Part shown: piece after piece, positions 11,306 through 25,200 of the stretch
Layout: each line of letters starts with the position of its first letter
How positions within the stretch are numbered: the stretch's first letter is position 1
Source of the DNA: Acorus gramineus
Lineage: Eukaryota > Streptophyta > Magnoliopsida > Acorales > Acoraceae
Length of the DNA stretch: 64,000 nucleotides
Direction of reading: 5' to 3'
Assembly: GCA_030737835.1 (NCBI GenBank)
Contig: CM060856.1
Location: 8,039,670-8,103,669 of the forward strand
Notes under the pieces: generated by a model
The model's database searches: none
Told to the model about the DNA's origin: nothing
The model's input: only the letters and a program-made list of their open reading frames with translations
Made by a program: the position numbers and the translations under genes

Positions 11306-14300
11306 AATGAGTCTGACCAATTACTTTAAGGATCACAATCCAAGCGTTTGCACCTTTCTCAACCATACATTTATGTTCAAACGAAAACATGCAAAAATTG
11401 TTATTTGTTTAAAACAGATGTCTCTTGAATGCATATTATTATAACTGTCCGAGACACGATCACAATATCTATTTGATTCCCATAGTGAAATTTTTGGTTG
11501 GTAATAGAAAAGGCAAAAACTATTACTTCTGCAGATGGATAATATTGTCATTACTTGAAATTCTAGATGTGTCTGAATAATGATCACCATTCATCTGAAT
11601 TAAATGCATTCTTTTGGCAAAACAATGCCACCCTTGGAAGACATATGCATCGATTTGTGTATGCTGCTGGATACATTTTTGGGTATTTTGATGCTCCAAG
11701 AAGCTGTTCAGATTTCACCTCTCTTCAAAATTATCTGGACAACTTGCTTTGTTATATTCATCTGTTATAAAAAAACTTAATACGCCATTTTTTGGTCTTC
11801 TATGAATCTTAAGTAACAATCATAAACTGAACCAAGATATCATGAGGAAATAATTAATGTTGATGATGATATATGGAAGCTAGAATCGCTGCTTTGTTTC
11901 TCTTCCTCATGCTCTGCCAACTTAATGCGTTTCATGTTATACATTTATACTATCAACTCTGATATTCTGCATATTTTGTTCAGGTATATGAGTGGATGAC
12001 TACCAAAGGAAACATCTTCTCCTTTGTCCCTAGTGATGCTGAAATTCAGCTATATCAGATGTGCATGTTGTGTCAAGGGCCTAGGGCCAGTTTTTCCAAC
12101 TCTCTGGAGCTGCAGCTTGAACGACAAAGCGCACACATTTAGCTCTTCTAAACGCTTATTGTCAGCCTGGCATGAATGACGAATCAAAGACCTTAATCCA
12201 GATGATGAAAAACCAAAGGCTACACTGAAGAGGTGCTTCCCTGCGATGCGACGGTGATGACTCTCTAGTCTCTATATATGAAATTCCAAAGAACAATGAA
12301 AATGTGAGAGAACACCATTATCATTAGGCATATATACCTACAGTATCAAGATGTTCAGGTCATTCATACTTCTTCACCATCTAAAAAGTTATTACAAGAA
12401 GCATTTATTCCATGCTATCATTCGACATTGACGACTACCAAATTGATGATTATGGTTGATTTATAATTTTAATAATTTTTTAGTTTGTTAGGATTTCTTT
12501 TCTATTTTTACTATCTAAATTTGAATTTAGATTTGAATTTGGTTTCAAATTTGGATCTATTTAGGATTTAATTAGATTTATTTGTGATCAGAGAGATTTA
12601 GAGATTTATTCGCCAAGAGACGACAATTAGGGTCCGTCGTGGAGGGATTGATGAGGTTTGTCTAGACTGAATCTGATGTAAATCAGGCTGTCTACGTATC
12701 CTTTTTGAGGGATCAAGCCACATGTAGTTTCTTTTTTGCTAGAACCTCCGACGGTGAAGCCCAATATCCATTTTTGGGATTTGGGTGTAGGGTTCTCTTT
12801 TTTAGGGAAGAAGAAAAAGACTCTGCCCCCCCCCCCCCCCTCTCTTTTCATCATTTTTTCTCTCTTTAAAAAGGGATACCCTTCTATTTATAGTGGGATG
12901 AGGTGTGAGTATATCATGAGATACAATCTTTCTCTGGTCCATCTTAAGATTTGTGTTTATGGTCCAACATCATAGGCCGAGACGGTATGACCTTTTAAAT
13001 GGATCCTAAGGTGTGACAGATTTGAGCTTCTATAGATATAATTTTATTTTTCTTTATTTTATTTTTGTTATCTTAGTAGGATGAGCAAATACATTTTCTG
13101 GTATTTTAAAGAATCATCGTTGAAGAGCCTGCAGATTAGGTGAGCAGAAGAGCATAATTTTACACTGCATCAAAATGCAGGATTATAAAAATCACAACTA
13201 TTCAATCTCACATCCAAGCAATAATTTGGATCACATGTTTTTCATAGGGAAAGTGAAAGTCTCAAGTAAAGCTGATCTGGAAAATGGGTGGTGGTTTGGG
13301 ATCTCTTCCGTTTGCATGGGTGATGGGGTGGTGCTCTGGCTTTGTGGGACATGTTATCTGTTCATGTGGGGTGGGGTTTGATCCCAGATCAAAAGATGCC
13401 AGGCATCAGGAACATCTCAACCTTGTTGTATGGACACTCATGGAATATGAGTCTTGTTAAAGTATTCTTTTCTTCTCACTTTGGCTTCAAATATGTCTCC
13501 CCCCACCTTATTCATATAGAACTAATAATATATTACTCCAGAGTATCGTAGTCTCTGTCTCTGATAGGAGTTGCTAAAAGCAGGTATTGTATTATATTGT
13601 ATAATATAATATTCTCTGAACGCGTATATAATCAATCCTTAGTACCCTGTTGAATCCAAAAGTTTTATTGATTATCCTAATTTTCTTATATTTCACATAA
13701 TGCGCAAATACAGCCAGTGTTAGATTTTAATTCAAATTTGACATGCTGTGAGTGACATTTGTTTTGAATTCCATCTTATTACAACATCAAAAAAAATTAA
13801 TTAATGTGTCATTTTCGGAGTACTACATTCGTGCGCTTTTTGCGTAGTCTTTGTTTTTAATTTTTTTTTTAGTTGAGAAGAAGTGTTTATTAGGAGTATT
13901 ATATCATGTCTCTTGCTTTTTCTCTTTCACTTATTTTGAGACAAGATTCAAACTAATATATCCTTTTATTTTAAAGTTATATAATCTATTATTTAAAAAA
14001 AAAAAAAAAATTTAAAATTTTGTAATGATACAAGTGAATGAAGATTTTTTTTTTTGGTCAGATATACGTGAATGTAGACTTGGGCTGTAATGTTTGTCAC
14101 TGCGCCCACATCATTGTTTCATTAACATTTATTATTAGTGTATATAATAAACTAAAACAGGGGCGCCTGAGACCCGTCACACATGCCTGTGCGGGATGAC
14201 GTGTCAATCTCTGATTGGGCCTCCGCTGCAAAAGACGTGCATGCGTATTTTGTGATACAACAGTCCTTCCCGTCCTCTCGAGTACATTATTATTAGTTTA

Positions 14301-14660
14301 TTATCATTAAAGGAAAGGGTATTTTCGGAAATTCAAATTTATGGCGCTTGCGGCGGATTTCGCGGGGCTCACATGGTGCGCCACATGACGTTATCGTCTG
14401 CGCTATACACGCTTTATTTTATTTTTTTTATTTATCGCTACATAAGTACATATTCTCATATGGGATAATTACCTAAAGGTCCTGAAGGAAAGTTTCACTT
14501 CAGACAGTCCCCCAATTTTTTTGTATTCGTTGAATCAGTACGTGAAAAATAAAAAATAATTTAAGTTTTTAATATTTGAAATGTTTTAAAAACATGTTAT
14601 CATGAAAATTTACATTATTATTAACAAAAAAAAATAAAATTGGACGTGTGAAAAGACAAT
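11306..14660. other. Intergenic, no supportable gene
   Basis: Contains open frames of up to about 80 codons without recognisable motifs. 12000-12160 reads as a short exon-like stretch (VYEWMTTKGNIFSF) with no continuation, perhaps a gene relic. 12827-12840 is a poly-C run. 14160-14400 is GC-richer and non-coding. I assign no function. Confidence 0.4.
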
Positions 14661-14663
14661 AAG

Positions 14664-15757
14664 GGGGCGTTTGGCGCGATGGAATGCGGATTTTAAAGTA
14701 CTGATTAATAAGTGCAGAAATAGGTTATGCTGATAATCTTTAAGAGTTTAGAAAAAAAACTATTTGGTTCAGCAAAAATTATAAGCACTTATGTAGATAA
14801 GTGTGTTTGGTTCACCACTGAACAATAGAGTTTATTAGAAGAGTATTTTGATCCATTTAATAAATGATGAATGTTATTTGATGTTTGATTAGAAACGTGA
14901 AGATTTGTTTATTTTTTCTATTTATATATAAAAAAGCTACTTTGTTATGGTGATCAAAATACATGTATTACACCACTGCAATTTGATTATATAGGAGAAC
15001 TAGATAGAAGTTTATATAGATTTAAAAAAAAGATAGGACATATGTCTATTTATGCCATGGTAAAAAGGATTAGGTGAAAGGCATACACATGTTGGGTCCT
15101 CAAAATAGTGTTTCTTGCTTTAGCCAATGAAGTCAGAGATGCATAAAACAATATTTTGAAGGAGATCAAACACAAAACCCAATTCACACACACAAAAGAA
15201 CCCAATTCACACACAACAAAGAGAAAGACCCATAAAGGACGACCGAGAGTACCACAGGAAAATCGACAAGATTCACCAAGAATCAGAGTACCGCCGTGGA
15301 TGAGGGCCTTCTGTGGCTGATGGGGGGTGGTGGACCTCGAAACATCTTCGGATTTACGGAGTGGAGAGATGATGAAGGGCGGACCAGCCTTTCCGGGTCG
15401 ATCAAATAAAAAAAACGACGGTCGCTGCTTAATTTTTTCATCGGAGATCCGTGGCCTCCGCCTCCGTGAGCCGGCGGTGATGGAAGGGGGATCTGCTGCC
15501 TTGACTGCTAGGGTTTCAAAAGGGTGAAAAAAATGGTCGAAGAGGGGAGAGAGAATAAAAAAGAGGGTTTATATATCCTGTGTAATAATGAATAAAAGGC
15601 ATGGACACATCGGTCTTTTCGCAGGGGGTGAATAAAGACTGAAGGCGTCCGGTGGATAATAAGTGGGCTTGTACTCGCTTATTTTTTTTGTGAGAAAAAA
15701 CACTGAAAGCGGATTATATAAGTTCTTATTCAAGCATCCAACCAAACATACGGATAA
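14664..15757. mobile_element. Non-autonomous DNA element, about 1.1 kb
   Basis: The left end (GGGCGTTTGGCGCGATGGAA, followed by a CAGTACTT-like inverse and AATAAG blocks) and the right end, inverted (GTATGTTTGGTTGGATGCTT), form a loose terminal inverted repeat, with AGTACTNA...AATAAG repeated near both ends. The interior has a GC-rich segment at 15290-15530 that could be a captured or relic exon, but no recognisable protein. Superfamily not determined. Confidence 0.5.
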
Positions 15758-17455
15758 CTAGTAAGTACTGAAAATCTGGATTTAAATAGTTTTCAATTTC
15801 AATGTTTAGGAACAATTTTTCTAATTCAATATCTCGTATCATCATATCCACATTTAAACATGTAGATGATTGGGTAAGTATTTACATTTTTAAAACACAT
15901 TTAAACTGTACGTCAGCACGTGTTTAGTATATTTAGTTAGTTAGAATGATTTATCATGTATTTTTATTTTTATTTTGAAAAAAAAATAGATGTTTATTAT
16001 TCGATTTTTATTTCAGAAATCGAATTACAAATTCTGAACGAGGAAAAAAAACAATACATTACAGAAGAAAGCAAATCACTGCCTTGGCTATATATCTTCC
16101 TCAATCTCGCATATACCCACAATTTCTTGATACACTCTCGTGCTATCAAATACAGCCTCATTTCTCGTCTTCCAAACCGTCCAAGCCCCCGAAACTATGG
16201 TGCATGATGTACTTCATAACACAATGAATAAACCTTGTGAATTTGCTTATGAAATCTGAATGTTTTTGTTTGTTCATTTTTCTAATTTAGTTTATGTAAA
16301 TGCCTAGTTGATTAAATTCAAGGGACTGTTTCGATGCATGAATTCAGCTCAGAAACTTACAAGGAATTTTTCATACTTGGAACAGGAAGTTTTGTTTTTT
16401 TGTATTTTTTTTTAATCTCTGGAGAATTGGAAAGATGTGATGAACAGATGATGTTCCTTCTCGTGAGTGAAGCACAAGTCACGTTTACAGCTAAGGTCAC
16501 TCGGTCTGGCCTTTCTGTTTTTCCCTTCCCAAAATAGCCCCTGCACATCTGCCATACTTTTTTCATATCTTCTGCTTGAACAATTCAGTAATGGAAGGGA
16601 CAAAAAAAAGGCTTGCCCCAATTATATATTAATATCAGAAGAATAATTGGATAAATAAAATATAGGAATCCTGCAGATGCAGATGATAGTGAAGGGTACT
16701 TGTAGTTAGTTGTAATATGTGATCTAATGAGCTGCCAGCAGGTAATTGATTCACTCCCCCATCTTCCCTCTTTTGTAAAGCAAGCTTTATTTTCCAAATT
16801 CCCAAAATACCCCTGACCCCAGTTCCCATTGAGGACACGTGTGGAACTCATTGTTAAACTGATTTAAACTGGAAAATCAATTTCAATTTTATTATATCTT
16901 CTATGTCATTTTTGAAAATGAGTTTGAAGAGTTTTTGAGCTGATTTTCCCCAAACATATTTCTAAACAGGAAAAAAACTACAACTTAACTAAAAGTTATA
17001 AACACATTTTTATATAAAAAAAAAATGCTCAGTAGTTAGTTTTTTCATAATATGTAAAGAGACAATTTTATACAAACTTAATTTTAAACTAACTTTTGGG
17101 GGAAAATTAAAATCTATATTAATGTAACAATACAAATTTTGAATCAATTGATCCCCTGTACATTATATATAATTAATTTCCTCAGGCACCAAGGCCGGTT
17201 AGTATTAAATATCTTGATTTAGCCAAGGCTTAATTATCTTGATTTAGCCAAGGCATTTGCCAATGTTCCCCAATTTACTAAAACTCAGGAGGTGAGTGCT
17301 AATGTGCCATACATGGATGAAAGTGCATGAGTTAATTTGTGGATAATGTTAGATACAGTTTTACAGTAGTACTCAATTGTTTGATTTTTTTAATGTGTAT
17401 GCTTATAATGTGACAAGTATGTATTTTCATAAAAATTGTGATCCAATAAATTATA
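15758..17455. other. Intergenic, no gene seen
   Basis: AT-rich. Reading frames of under 90 codons on both strands have no recognisable motif or splice partners. Confidence 0.4.
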
Positions 17456-17879
17456 GGGTGCGGTTACTCCCACCAACCAATTTACTAGCATCACCACCCT
17501 TTTAAACCTCCACCTCCCAATTTAGTTTTCACCAACCCCACCTCATAATAAATACACACCTAATGCATTCCCAACCCCACCACCTACCTATTTTGAAATG
17601 AACAACTCTCTCTTCTCCCCCTTCTCTCTCTTTTTTAGGTTTTCTTCTTCACATCCGGTGCGATTTCCGTCGTGAATCCGCCAAGAGTCCACCACGAGGT
17701 TGCCACGAGACCGCCGTGAGACCACCGTGACGGGATCCCCTTCCACAGTCTACCCTGACGCCCCCCACGACGCCCCCAAGCATAAAGAGAGAGATAAATG
17801 ATTCTTCAAATCTATTTTTCCTCCATTGTTATTAGTGATTCATGAGTTATTCGATCTCTTCCTATTTTTCAATTATTGA

Positions 17880-18800
17880 GGGTTTTTTTTTATTGTAAGT
17901 TAGGGTTTTCATAGGTATTTAGGATGTTTTTAGATAAATGGAGTGATTTGGGTTTTTTTTTTTTTTGGATTGTAAATTATGATTGTGATTGCATTTGTTT
18001 GGTATAAAACCCTTACCCTACAAGTATTGAGATTTTTTTTATTCAAAGATAGGGTTTTGATAGGAAGCCAGGATATTGTTAAAGCAATGTATGGTTTGAT
18101 TTATTTTTATTTTTTTGGAATTGAAAGTCATGTGTGTGATTCCATTTGTTTGGTTTACACTCTTACATTACAAATAATGGGTGTTTTTTTTTTGTAAGTT
18201 AGGGTTTTGGTAGGAATTTAGGGTATTTTTAGAGAAGTGAAGGTTTTAGGGTTGGAGATCACCAATTAAGGAACCTTGTACCCTTTGACATGTGAAATAT
18301 TTTAGAAATACAATTTCTGTCTTCGTAAGCATACACACATGGGAATACCTCCTCACTGTAACAGGAAAAAAAAAAAAAACTGGACCCATGAATAAATATA
18401 ACAAGATGTCTAGTTGGGTGACTTACAAAGTGAGATGAAGTTTTTGTTTACTTTAGGAGAGAAAGAGTAAAAAAAAAGTCAGAAAAGAAGAAAGGGGGGG
18501 GGGGGATACATTTTTAAATCCCATGTGATATATGTTAAATCATTATTCCTTTAACATGATTTCTTATTAACTTTTTCTTTATCTCCGGACAACTTTAATT
18601 GTAATAGTTAAAGAAAAGTTACATTTGTTTAGAGTAAAAGGTTACATCATGTGCAGTGGAGGCAAGTTTTATATTTAATGAGTGAGGGTGAACTGAGTTT
18701 TCTTTTTTTTGGATTGAAAGCCATGTATGTGATTCCATTTGTTTGGTTTAAACTCTTATATTACAAGTAATGAATTTTTTTTTATTGTAAGTTAGGGTTT
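17880..18800 (+). repeat. Degenerate direct repeats of about 150 bp
   Basis: A unit containing GATTGCATTTGTTTGGT or GATTCCATTTGTTTGGTTTA, a poly-T run and GTAAGTTAGGGTTTT recurs near 17970, 18120 and 18711. It lies inside the left half of the 2.8-kb element. Confidence 0.6.
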
Positions 18801-19239
18801 TCCCTGAGTGTAGTGTAACAACAACGTCGTTCACTACCTCAAAACGTTTTCTGATATGAGGTCTGCTGGTACCACTATGGATCGAGGGATTCAACATGTG
18901 ATCCACGATTTCAAAGACGGAATATCACTTCCCGACTCAGCTGAGACACAATGTAGGTCGCACCAAAGGAATGATCGACAGCGATGACCCGTGTGCTTTT
19001 TTTGTGTTTAGACTCATTTTTTTGGACCAAGTTGTTTAGGCCCAGTCTTTTTGAAAGATCTTGAATTAGTACATGTTGTTTGAATTTTTGTGGGCAATAC
19101 ATGGAATTTTCAGTGTGATATTGTTTAATAATGTATGGAAGTTTGTAGGCAATATCAACAGGTGAACCTAATTTGATATGTCCCAGTCAATTTTCAACAC
19201 ATAATCTCCACAGGAACTGGTTGAGTAGATATATTTTCA

Positions 19240-19630
19240 CTTTTTGAACCCAGTTCGACAGTCATCTGTCAACTCGATGGATACTAGATAACATTACTCC
19301 GTCAACTCTGCAATATGTATTTCGACATTAGTGTGTCATATGAACATCTCAGTTTACAGAAGCCCCAGTTCGACTGCCATCCGTCAACTCGATCGATTAC
19401 AGATGCCATTATGTTGTCAACATTACAGTATGTATTTCAACATTGGTGTGTCAAAGGAGTATGATTGTTTACAAAAGCCCCAGTTCGATGGTCATCTGTC
19501 AACCCGATCGATAATACATGACATTTCTCCGTCAACTCGGTAATATGCATTTCGACGTTGTTGTGTCACATGAAAATCTCAGTTTACAAAATTCCCAGTT
19601 CGACAGAGTTCTGTCAACCCGATTGATTCT
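19240..19630 (+). repeat. Tandem repeat of about 115 bp, 3.3 copies
   Basis: CAGTTCGAC(A/T)G(T/C)CATC(T/C)GTCAAC followed by TCGAT recurs at about 19248, 19367, 19481 and 19596, each followed by a GTCAACTC...ATTTCGACRTT...GTGTCA block. It lies in the right half of the 2.8-kb element. Confidence 0.7.
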
Positions 19631-20286
19631 AGATCATGGCAAGAATGTGAAAAAAAATATAACCATTACAACAATCACCACCAACAACATTACTACATTA
19701 TAACATTCAATGATCCATACATTACTGTAATCACCAACAACAACAAAAGAGCCACCTTAAACACCATAAAACGAACACACACACACAATGTCAAATACAA
19801 TAATTATTTCCACAACAACAAACCCTAAATATACCACCACTTCAACAACTAACACAATAACCATAAAAAGGACAATCACAAAGGCCACATGAATACACAA
19901 CAAATAAAAAAAAAACACAAATTAAGAATGTCTCACGTATTCACATTGAATTCCTCTTCTTTCATCTAGGGCATCACATACACAAAAAAAGAGGATGCAA
20001 GGTGTCATTGGAGACGAACTAGAGAGTCGTCGAAGAGAGGGAGAGGGGGTCGGCTGTGATTGGCCGAACCGTCGAGATCGCCAATTCCCATCGACAGCGA
20101 AAAAAAGGGGAGATGTGGCGAGGGAAATAAGGGTTTGGTTTTATTTTGATTTAGGTGGTGGGATTGTGTTGTTATTTGATTTGGGGTGGTGGGATTGATG
20201 CAATATAATGAAAATGGAAACCAGGTTTTTTTGTAATATTGAATGGTGGGATTGTGAACTTGGTTGGTGGGAATAACCAAACATGC

Positions 20287-21210
20287 ATTATATTCCAATT
20301 AACAAAACATATATTAATTTTACTTGTAAAGTATCGAGATCAGCATATAAATACTCCAAACCAAATGAAGAATCACAAGATGAAAAATAAAGCCAAACAT
20401 GTATTTCAATTAGCAAAACATAAATGAATTTTATACTCATAAAATACTGAGGCCATACAAATACTGGTTTGAAGATTCACAAGATGAAGCGTGAAAGGAA
20501 ACACAACCATCACTATAACCTAATTTGGGCCAACAAACAATCTCAACCTGAAAATGATACATTCAGCACTCATTGCAGTCTCAATTGCAGTCCACACCAG
20601 TTTTCTTTTTTAAAAAAATTATACACTCTTCAAATGAAGTATATGCTGTTATATGAAATGAAGTATATACTGATATACATTAGTATATTTTTTTTAAGTT
20701 AAAAAATAATTAAAAAAATTTACAATATATACTATGATAGAACTCATACACTGTGATAGCACAATATATACTGTCATTTATGTCTATTTCTTGTCTATCA
20801 TCATATAAGATCACTTAACATGGAAAACAAATCACCATTTTCTAAATTTCTCACTTTTTTCAATATTTACATAAATACCGCACATGCACCACCTACATGG
20901 CATGTCTAGATCTTTAATTATACAAAGAATCCCTGTGAATTTAACACAGTAGATCTAAACACGACACAACATTCCCATGGTAAGTCAAACAAGATACACA
21001 AATTTTAAAATAGTGTTACACAGAGTCTATTTTACAATCTAAAACGCAAATCACACGTATTTTATTTTTAAAAATCATACACTCTAATTAATAGACTTAC
21101 ATAGTTTATAAAAAATATGAAAAAAATTTAACAAAATATATATTTTTATCCAGTGAGTAAAAGCATTTTAAAGTAGTGTAACAAATCTTAAAAATTAATT
21201 AAAAGCCAAA
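20287..21210. other. Intergenic, AT-rich, no gene seen
   Basis: Low-complexity AT-rich DNA between two related transposons. A short motif TATATACTATGATAGAACTC (20727) resembles one at 26620-26670. Confidence 0.4.
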
Positions 21211-22088
21211 GGGCACGGTTATCCCGACTAAGCATTTTTCTTACCCCACCAATCGGGAAAAAAAAATCGGTGTTTTATCTTTTTCCACCGATCCGGCCAG
21301 GTCGACCAGATTTGGTCGCTACTTCAGGTTTTGGACGACCAGACTTAGTCGTCATTTCAGATTTTAAGCGATTAGACTTGATCGCCATTTCAGATTTCGG
21401 GCGATCGGACTTGGTCGAACAGGATTTGTAATAAAGTTTATAATTTTTTTTTCTTAGAAACATAATCCCATGACGTATATCTTCCTTGAATCCTTCATAC
21501 CACTCCAAGTCTGAGTTGTAATGTAAGGAGAATCAATTATTATTCTTAAATGTAGAATATAAAAACAATTTTTTTTTACATAAGTGACGGACTAATTTTC
21601 AAAAGCGAAATATATAATGTGTTAGGATCAACTGATATGTTTTTTTTGTTTTCAAACGAAGAATCCTCTTAATTACGAATTCAAATGAAACTTAAAAATG
21701 ATATATATTTGTCTAATAAGATATTTTTCTATAAAAATTTGAATTAATTGAAAATATACCTACTTACATTTTTTTTCGGTCCCTTAGTTGTTTGGATAAA
21801 ATAATAAATGTAAACTATGATGGATAAACCTAAAAAGTTATTTGTTTACAAAAAATAGGTAGATATAGTTTTGAATCCTGTTCGACCAATTACAGTCGCC
21901 CAAAGCCTGAAATTGCGATCAATTCCTGTCGTCCAAAACCTGAAATGGCGACCAAGTCCGGTCGTCCAAAACCTGAAATGGCGACCAAGTTCGGTCGACC
22001 TGGATTAGTGGGAACAGCCAAACACCGTTTTTTTTTTTTTTTTTTATTGGTGGGGTAAGAAAAACGCTTGGTGGAGATAGACGCACCC
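21211..22088. mobile_element. 0.9-kb inverted-repeat element with inverted subterminal 33-bp arrays
   Basis: Left end (21211-21253) and inverted right end (22046-22088) match over about 43 bp: GGGYRCG, then AAGCRTTTTTCTTACCCCAC. Next to each end sits a tandem array of a 33-bp unit (left 21301-21417, right 21886-22010), and the two arrays are inverse to one another. The right end (GGGTGCGTCTATCTCCACCA) is close to the left end of the 2.8-kb element at 17456, so the two belong to one family. No transposase. Target duplication not clear, though GCCAAA occurs just outside both ends. Confidence 0.75.
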
Positions 22089-22256
22089 AATGCCAAACCC
22101 TATATGGGACACATCCGGCATTTCCTAAAAGCAAAAAGCCCATATTCGTCAAAAAAATCCCCCAATCATCATTACTATAACTAAAACGAACCCAACCAAA
22201 CCTTCTCTTCCTTCCTCATCAGCCAAAACAGAGCAACCTCTGTCTCTCCCTCTCTA

Positions 22257-25200
22257 ATGGCGGAAGAAGACGAGCTTCTTCAGACGACCTCATCAGAAAC
22301 AACAATGATGCCTCGCGTGATCAAGTTCCTGTCTTCCCTCCTCCAGAGGGTCGCCGAATCCAACGACCTCGACCGCCGGTCGGAGCCGCCGCCGCCGCAT
22401 CAGAGGGTGTCGGTCTTCCAGGGCCTCACGAGGCCGGCGATATCCGTCCAGAGCTACCTCGAACGCATCTTCCGATACGCGAATTGCAGTCCCTCGTGTT
22501 ACGTCGTCGCCTACATCTACCTCGACAGATTCGCTCGGCGACAGCCTCAGCTTCCGATCGACCCGTTCAACGTCCACAGGTTGCTCATCACGAGCGTTCT
22601 CGTCGCCGCCAAATTCATGGACGACATGTAAGTCTGATCCCCCATTCTTCGATTTGGTTTTTGTGTTTGATGGGGAGTTGAGGGTGACCCAGATCTCGGA
22701 ATTTGGTTTTCCTTTGCTTTGATTTGATTTAATTTGGGGGTTTTTGTGGGTGGGATTTGCATCTGTGTTTTTCTTGTGAGTAAAAGAAAGCCTTTTTTTT
22801 TTTTTTTTGGATTGCTTGCGAGGATTGCGTTTGGTTCATTAATTTTGTTGGAAAGCTTTGGAAATGATTCAGAGTCATCACCGACTTTGGTTAGTCACGT
22901 CATTATCGAACTACGTAGTTCATGAATTAAACTATACAATCTATGAATTATGAATTGAATTGCACAACTAATTATTGGATACAAGTGTCATTCTTTTATT
23001 AAATCTAGCTGACTGGATTTAGTTAGTACCATCAATATTCAATAGGAGAGTGACATTTGTATCCACCAATTAACTGAGTAATTCGATTAATGGATTGTGT
23101 AGTTCAATTCATAAGCTGTGTAATTCGGTACTGATCGAACTGACCAAAATCAATTATCATTGGATCCTAACTCTCATTCTCATGCTACGTTTGGATTCCT
23201 CTGTTCAAGTGTTCATTTTTGAACAGTTATTAAAATTAAATTACTATAAAAGAATAATTCTCTTTTTACATCAAAGTTATCAAATTGATATTTGTAGTCT
23301 TTCATAGCCTCAATAGTGAACAAGATATACATTTTGATACAATTTAATGTTGTATTTGCTTTATTTTGCGAATACCTTGTTTAATTAACATGTGTGCGGC
23401 CTGAAATTGGAGTTAGAAAAAAAGTGCTCGATGTGACATTTTCTTTTTTAAAACAATTTGTGGGTGAGGGGCGTTTTTGAAATTTCCATGAGGTGGTAGA
23501 TTTAGAAGAGTCCATTTGGCAATATCAAAAATTTTGATATTTTTGATAAGGGTATTTTAGGAAATTCAATGTAGAGGCAAATTTCATGCTCATCGACAGC
23601 TGGTATTCCAGATATGACAAAGGTGGCAATGCTGCTGTGCTGTACCATAAGATTTTATTGAAGAGAATATAAAACATAGATACAATAATGAATATTGGCA
23701 TCTGGAGTCCACTGGAATAAACATAAGGATTTATTAGGCTTTCCAGTAAGTACGATTAGAAAGACTGAAAGTTGTCCAGAACATGTTTTATTTCTTTTTA
23801 TTTTCCATGCTTGCTTTGGTTTTTATAGGCTTTATGGTTAAACTGGACCTTTGGCTTCATTAATGATTGATCAACGAGACACCACTTAAAAAAGTATAAT
23901 CATGATGATTAGCATTACACAGATATGAGGACTAACACATGGACATCTTCAGTGCTTAGCACGTGAAATCTTAATTTTAGAGGATAATTTATTCATTAAT
24001 TTTATCCTCATTCATATTTATAGATAAAAAAATGAGGATAAATATTATTTTATAAGTATAACAAAGAATTCTCATTTTCTTTTCAAAATCAGAATAATTG
24101 TTCACATCCTATTGCGATTATTTTTTATACGAATGAGATAAGTTGTTTTTTTCTCACTTATCATTTTATCCCACCACTTATCTCTTTACTAAACCAATCC
24201 TGAGAATTCTATTTGATTCATGAGTTGTTGGGTTTAATTTAATGTTTACATGAACTTAGTTTAGTTCAACATAATATTTATTTCAATTGGATACAAAAGT
24301 TGTTCAGTTAAATCGAATACTACAAAAAAAAGTTCTTTTCAATGTCATCTTTGTCTCATGAGATGTATAGTTTGATTATGGGAAAAAATCCATATAATGC
24401 CCTATAAACTGACTAAAATTCATATAACCCCTTTACTTTTTTTAAAATCCATATAACCTTCTTAAAACAACTAGTAAATTCAAATAACCCCGTGAATAAA
24501 ATTTATGTTTACAGATAACGAATATTTTGTGAATATTATATTTAGTTAACCCTGATAGAAAATACAACATACTAAAAAGACCTACAATATGTTAAAAATT
24601 CAAAAATTATTCTATAAATGATGATTTTACTCATCCGTATAGAGTTTTATTATATATTCAGAGAGGGTAAAATCATCATTTTCATAGGATTTTTTTGTAT
24701 TTTTGACAAAGTGTAGTGGTTTTTTAATATATCGTATTTTCAATCAGGGTTACCCACACAAAATATGTGTAAAATATTCATCATCTATTAACAAAAAAAT
24801 TTATTCAATGGGTTATTTGGATTTATTAGGTGTTTTCAGGGGGTTATATGGATTTTAATAAGATTTCAGGGGATTCTATGGATTTTTCCCTTGATTATAA
24901 TATTTTTGTTGAGTTCAACTTATAAATGGTGCTATTCAAATTAAGAATTGTTCAATTCGATTGATGAATTTTCAACATAAAAGTTCTCTCACACATAGAA
25001 AATGTCTCAAGAAGACTTTGATTGATCCACACATTCACTTTGTGCTTTCGAGATCTCACTCACTTCATGACAGATCTGGTGAATCTAATTTTGAACAAAC
25101 AAATGTTGGAAAACAACAGATACTACAACAATGCGTACTACGCGAAGGTGGGAGGGATCAGCACAGCAGAGATGAACTTCTTGGAGGTGGACTTCCTGTT

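Larger units (their letters stand above)
17456..20286. mobile_element. 2.8-kb non-autonomous element with matching ends and a 6-bp flanking repeat
   Basis: Left end reads GGGTGCGGTTACTCCCACCA. The right end, inverted, reads GCATGTTTGGTTATTCCCAC followed by CAACC, so both share GGTTAYTCCCACCAACC. ATTATA flanks both sides (17450-17455 and 20287-20292), although such a 6-mer could arise by chance in AT-rich DNA. Inside are two sets of degenerate tandem repeats (17880-18800 and 19240-19630) and GC-richer patches near both ends (17640-17770, 19990-20120) reminiscent of transcript leaders. No transposase frame survives. Confidence 0.65.

Noticed and set aside
11567..12160. Possible gene relic
   Set aside because: Short frames without family match or consistent splice sites.
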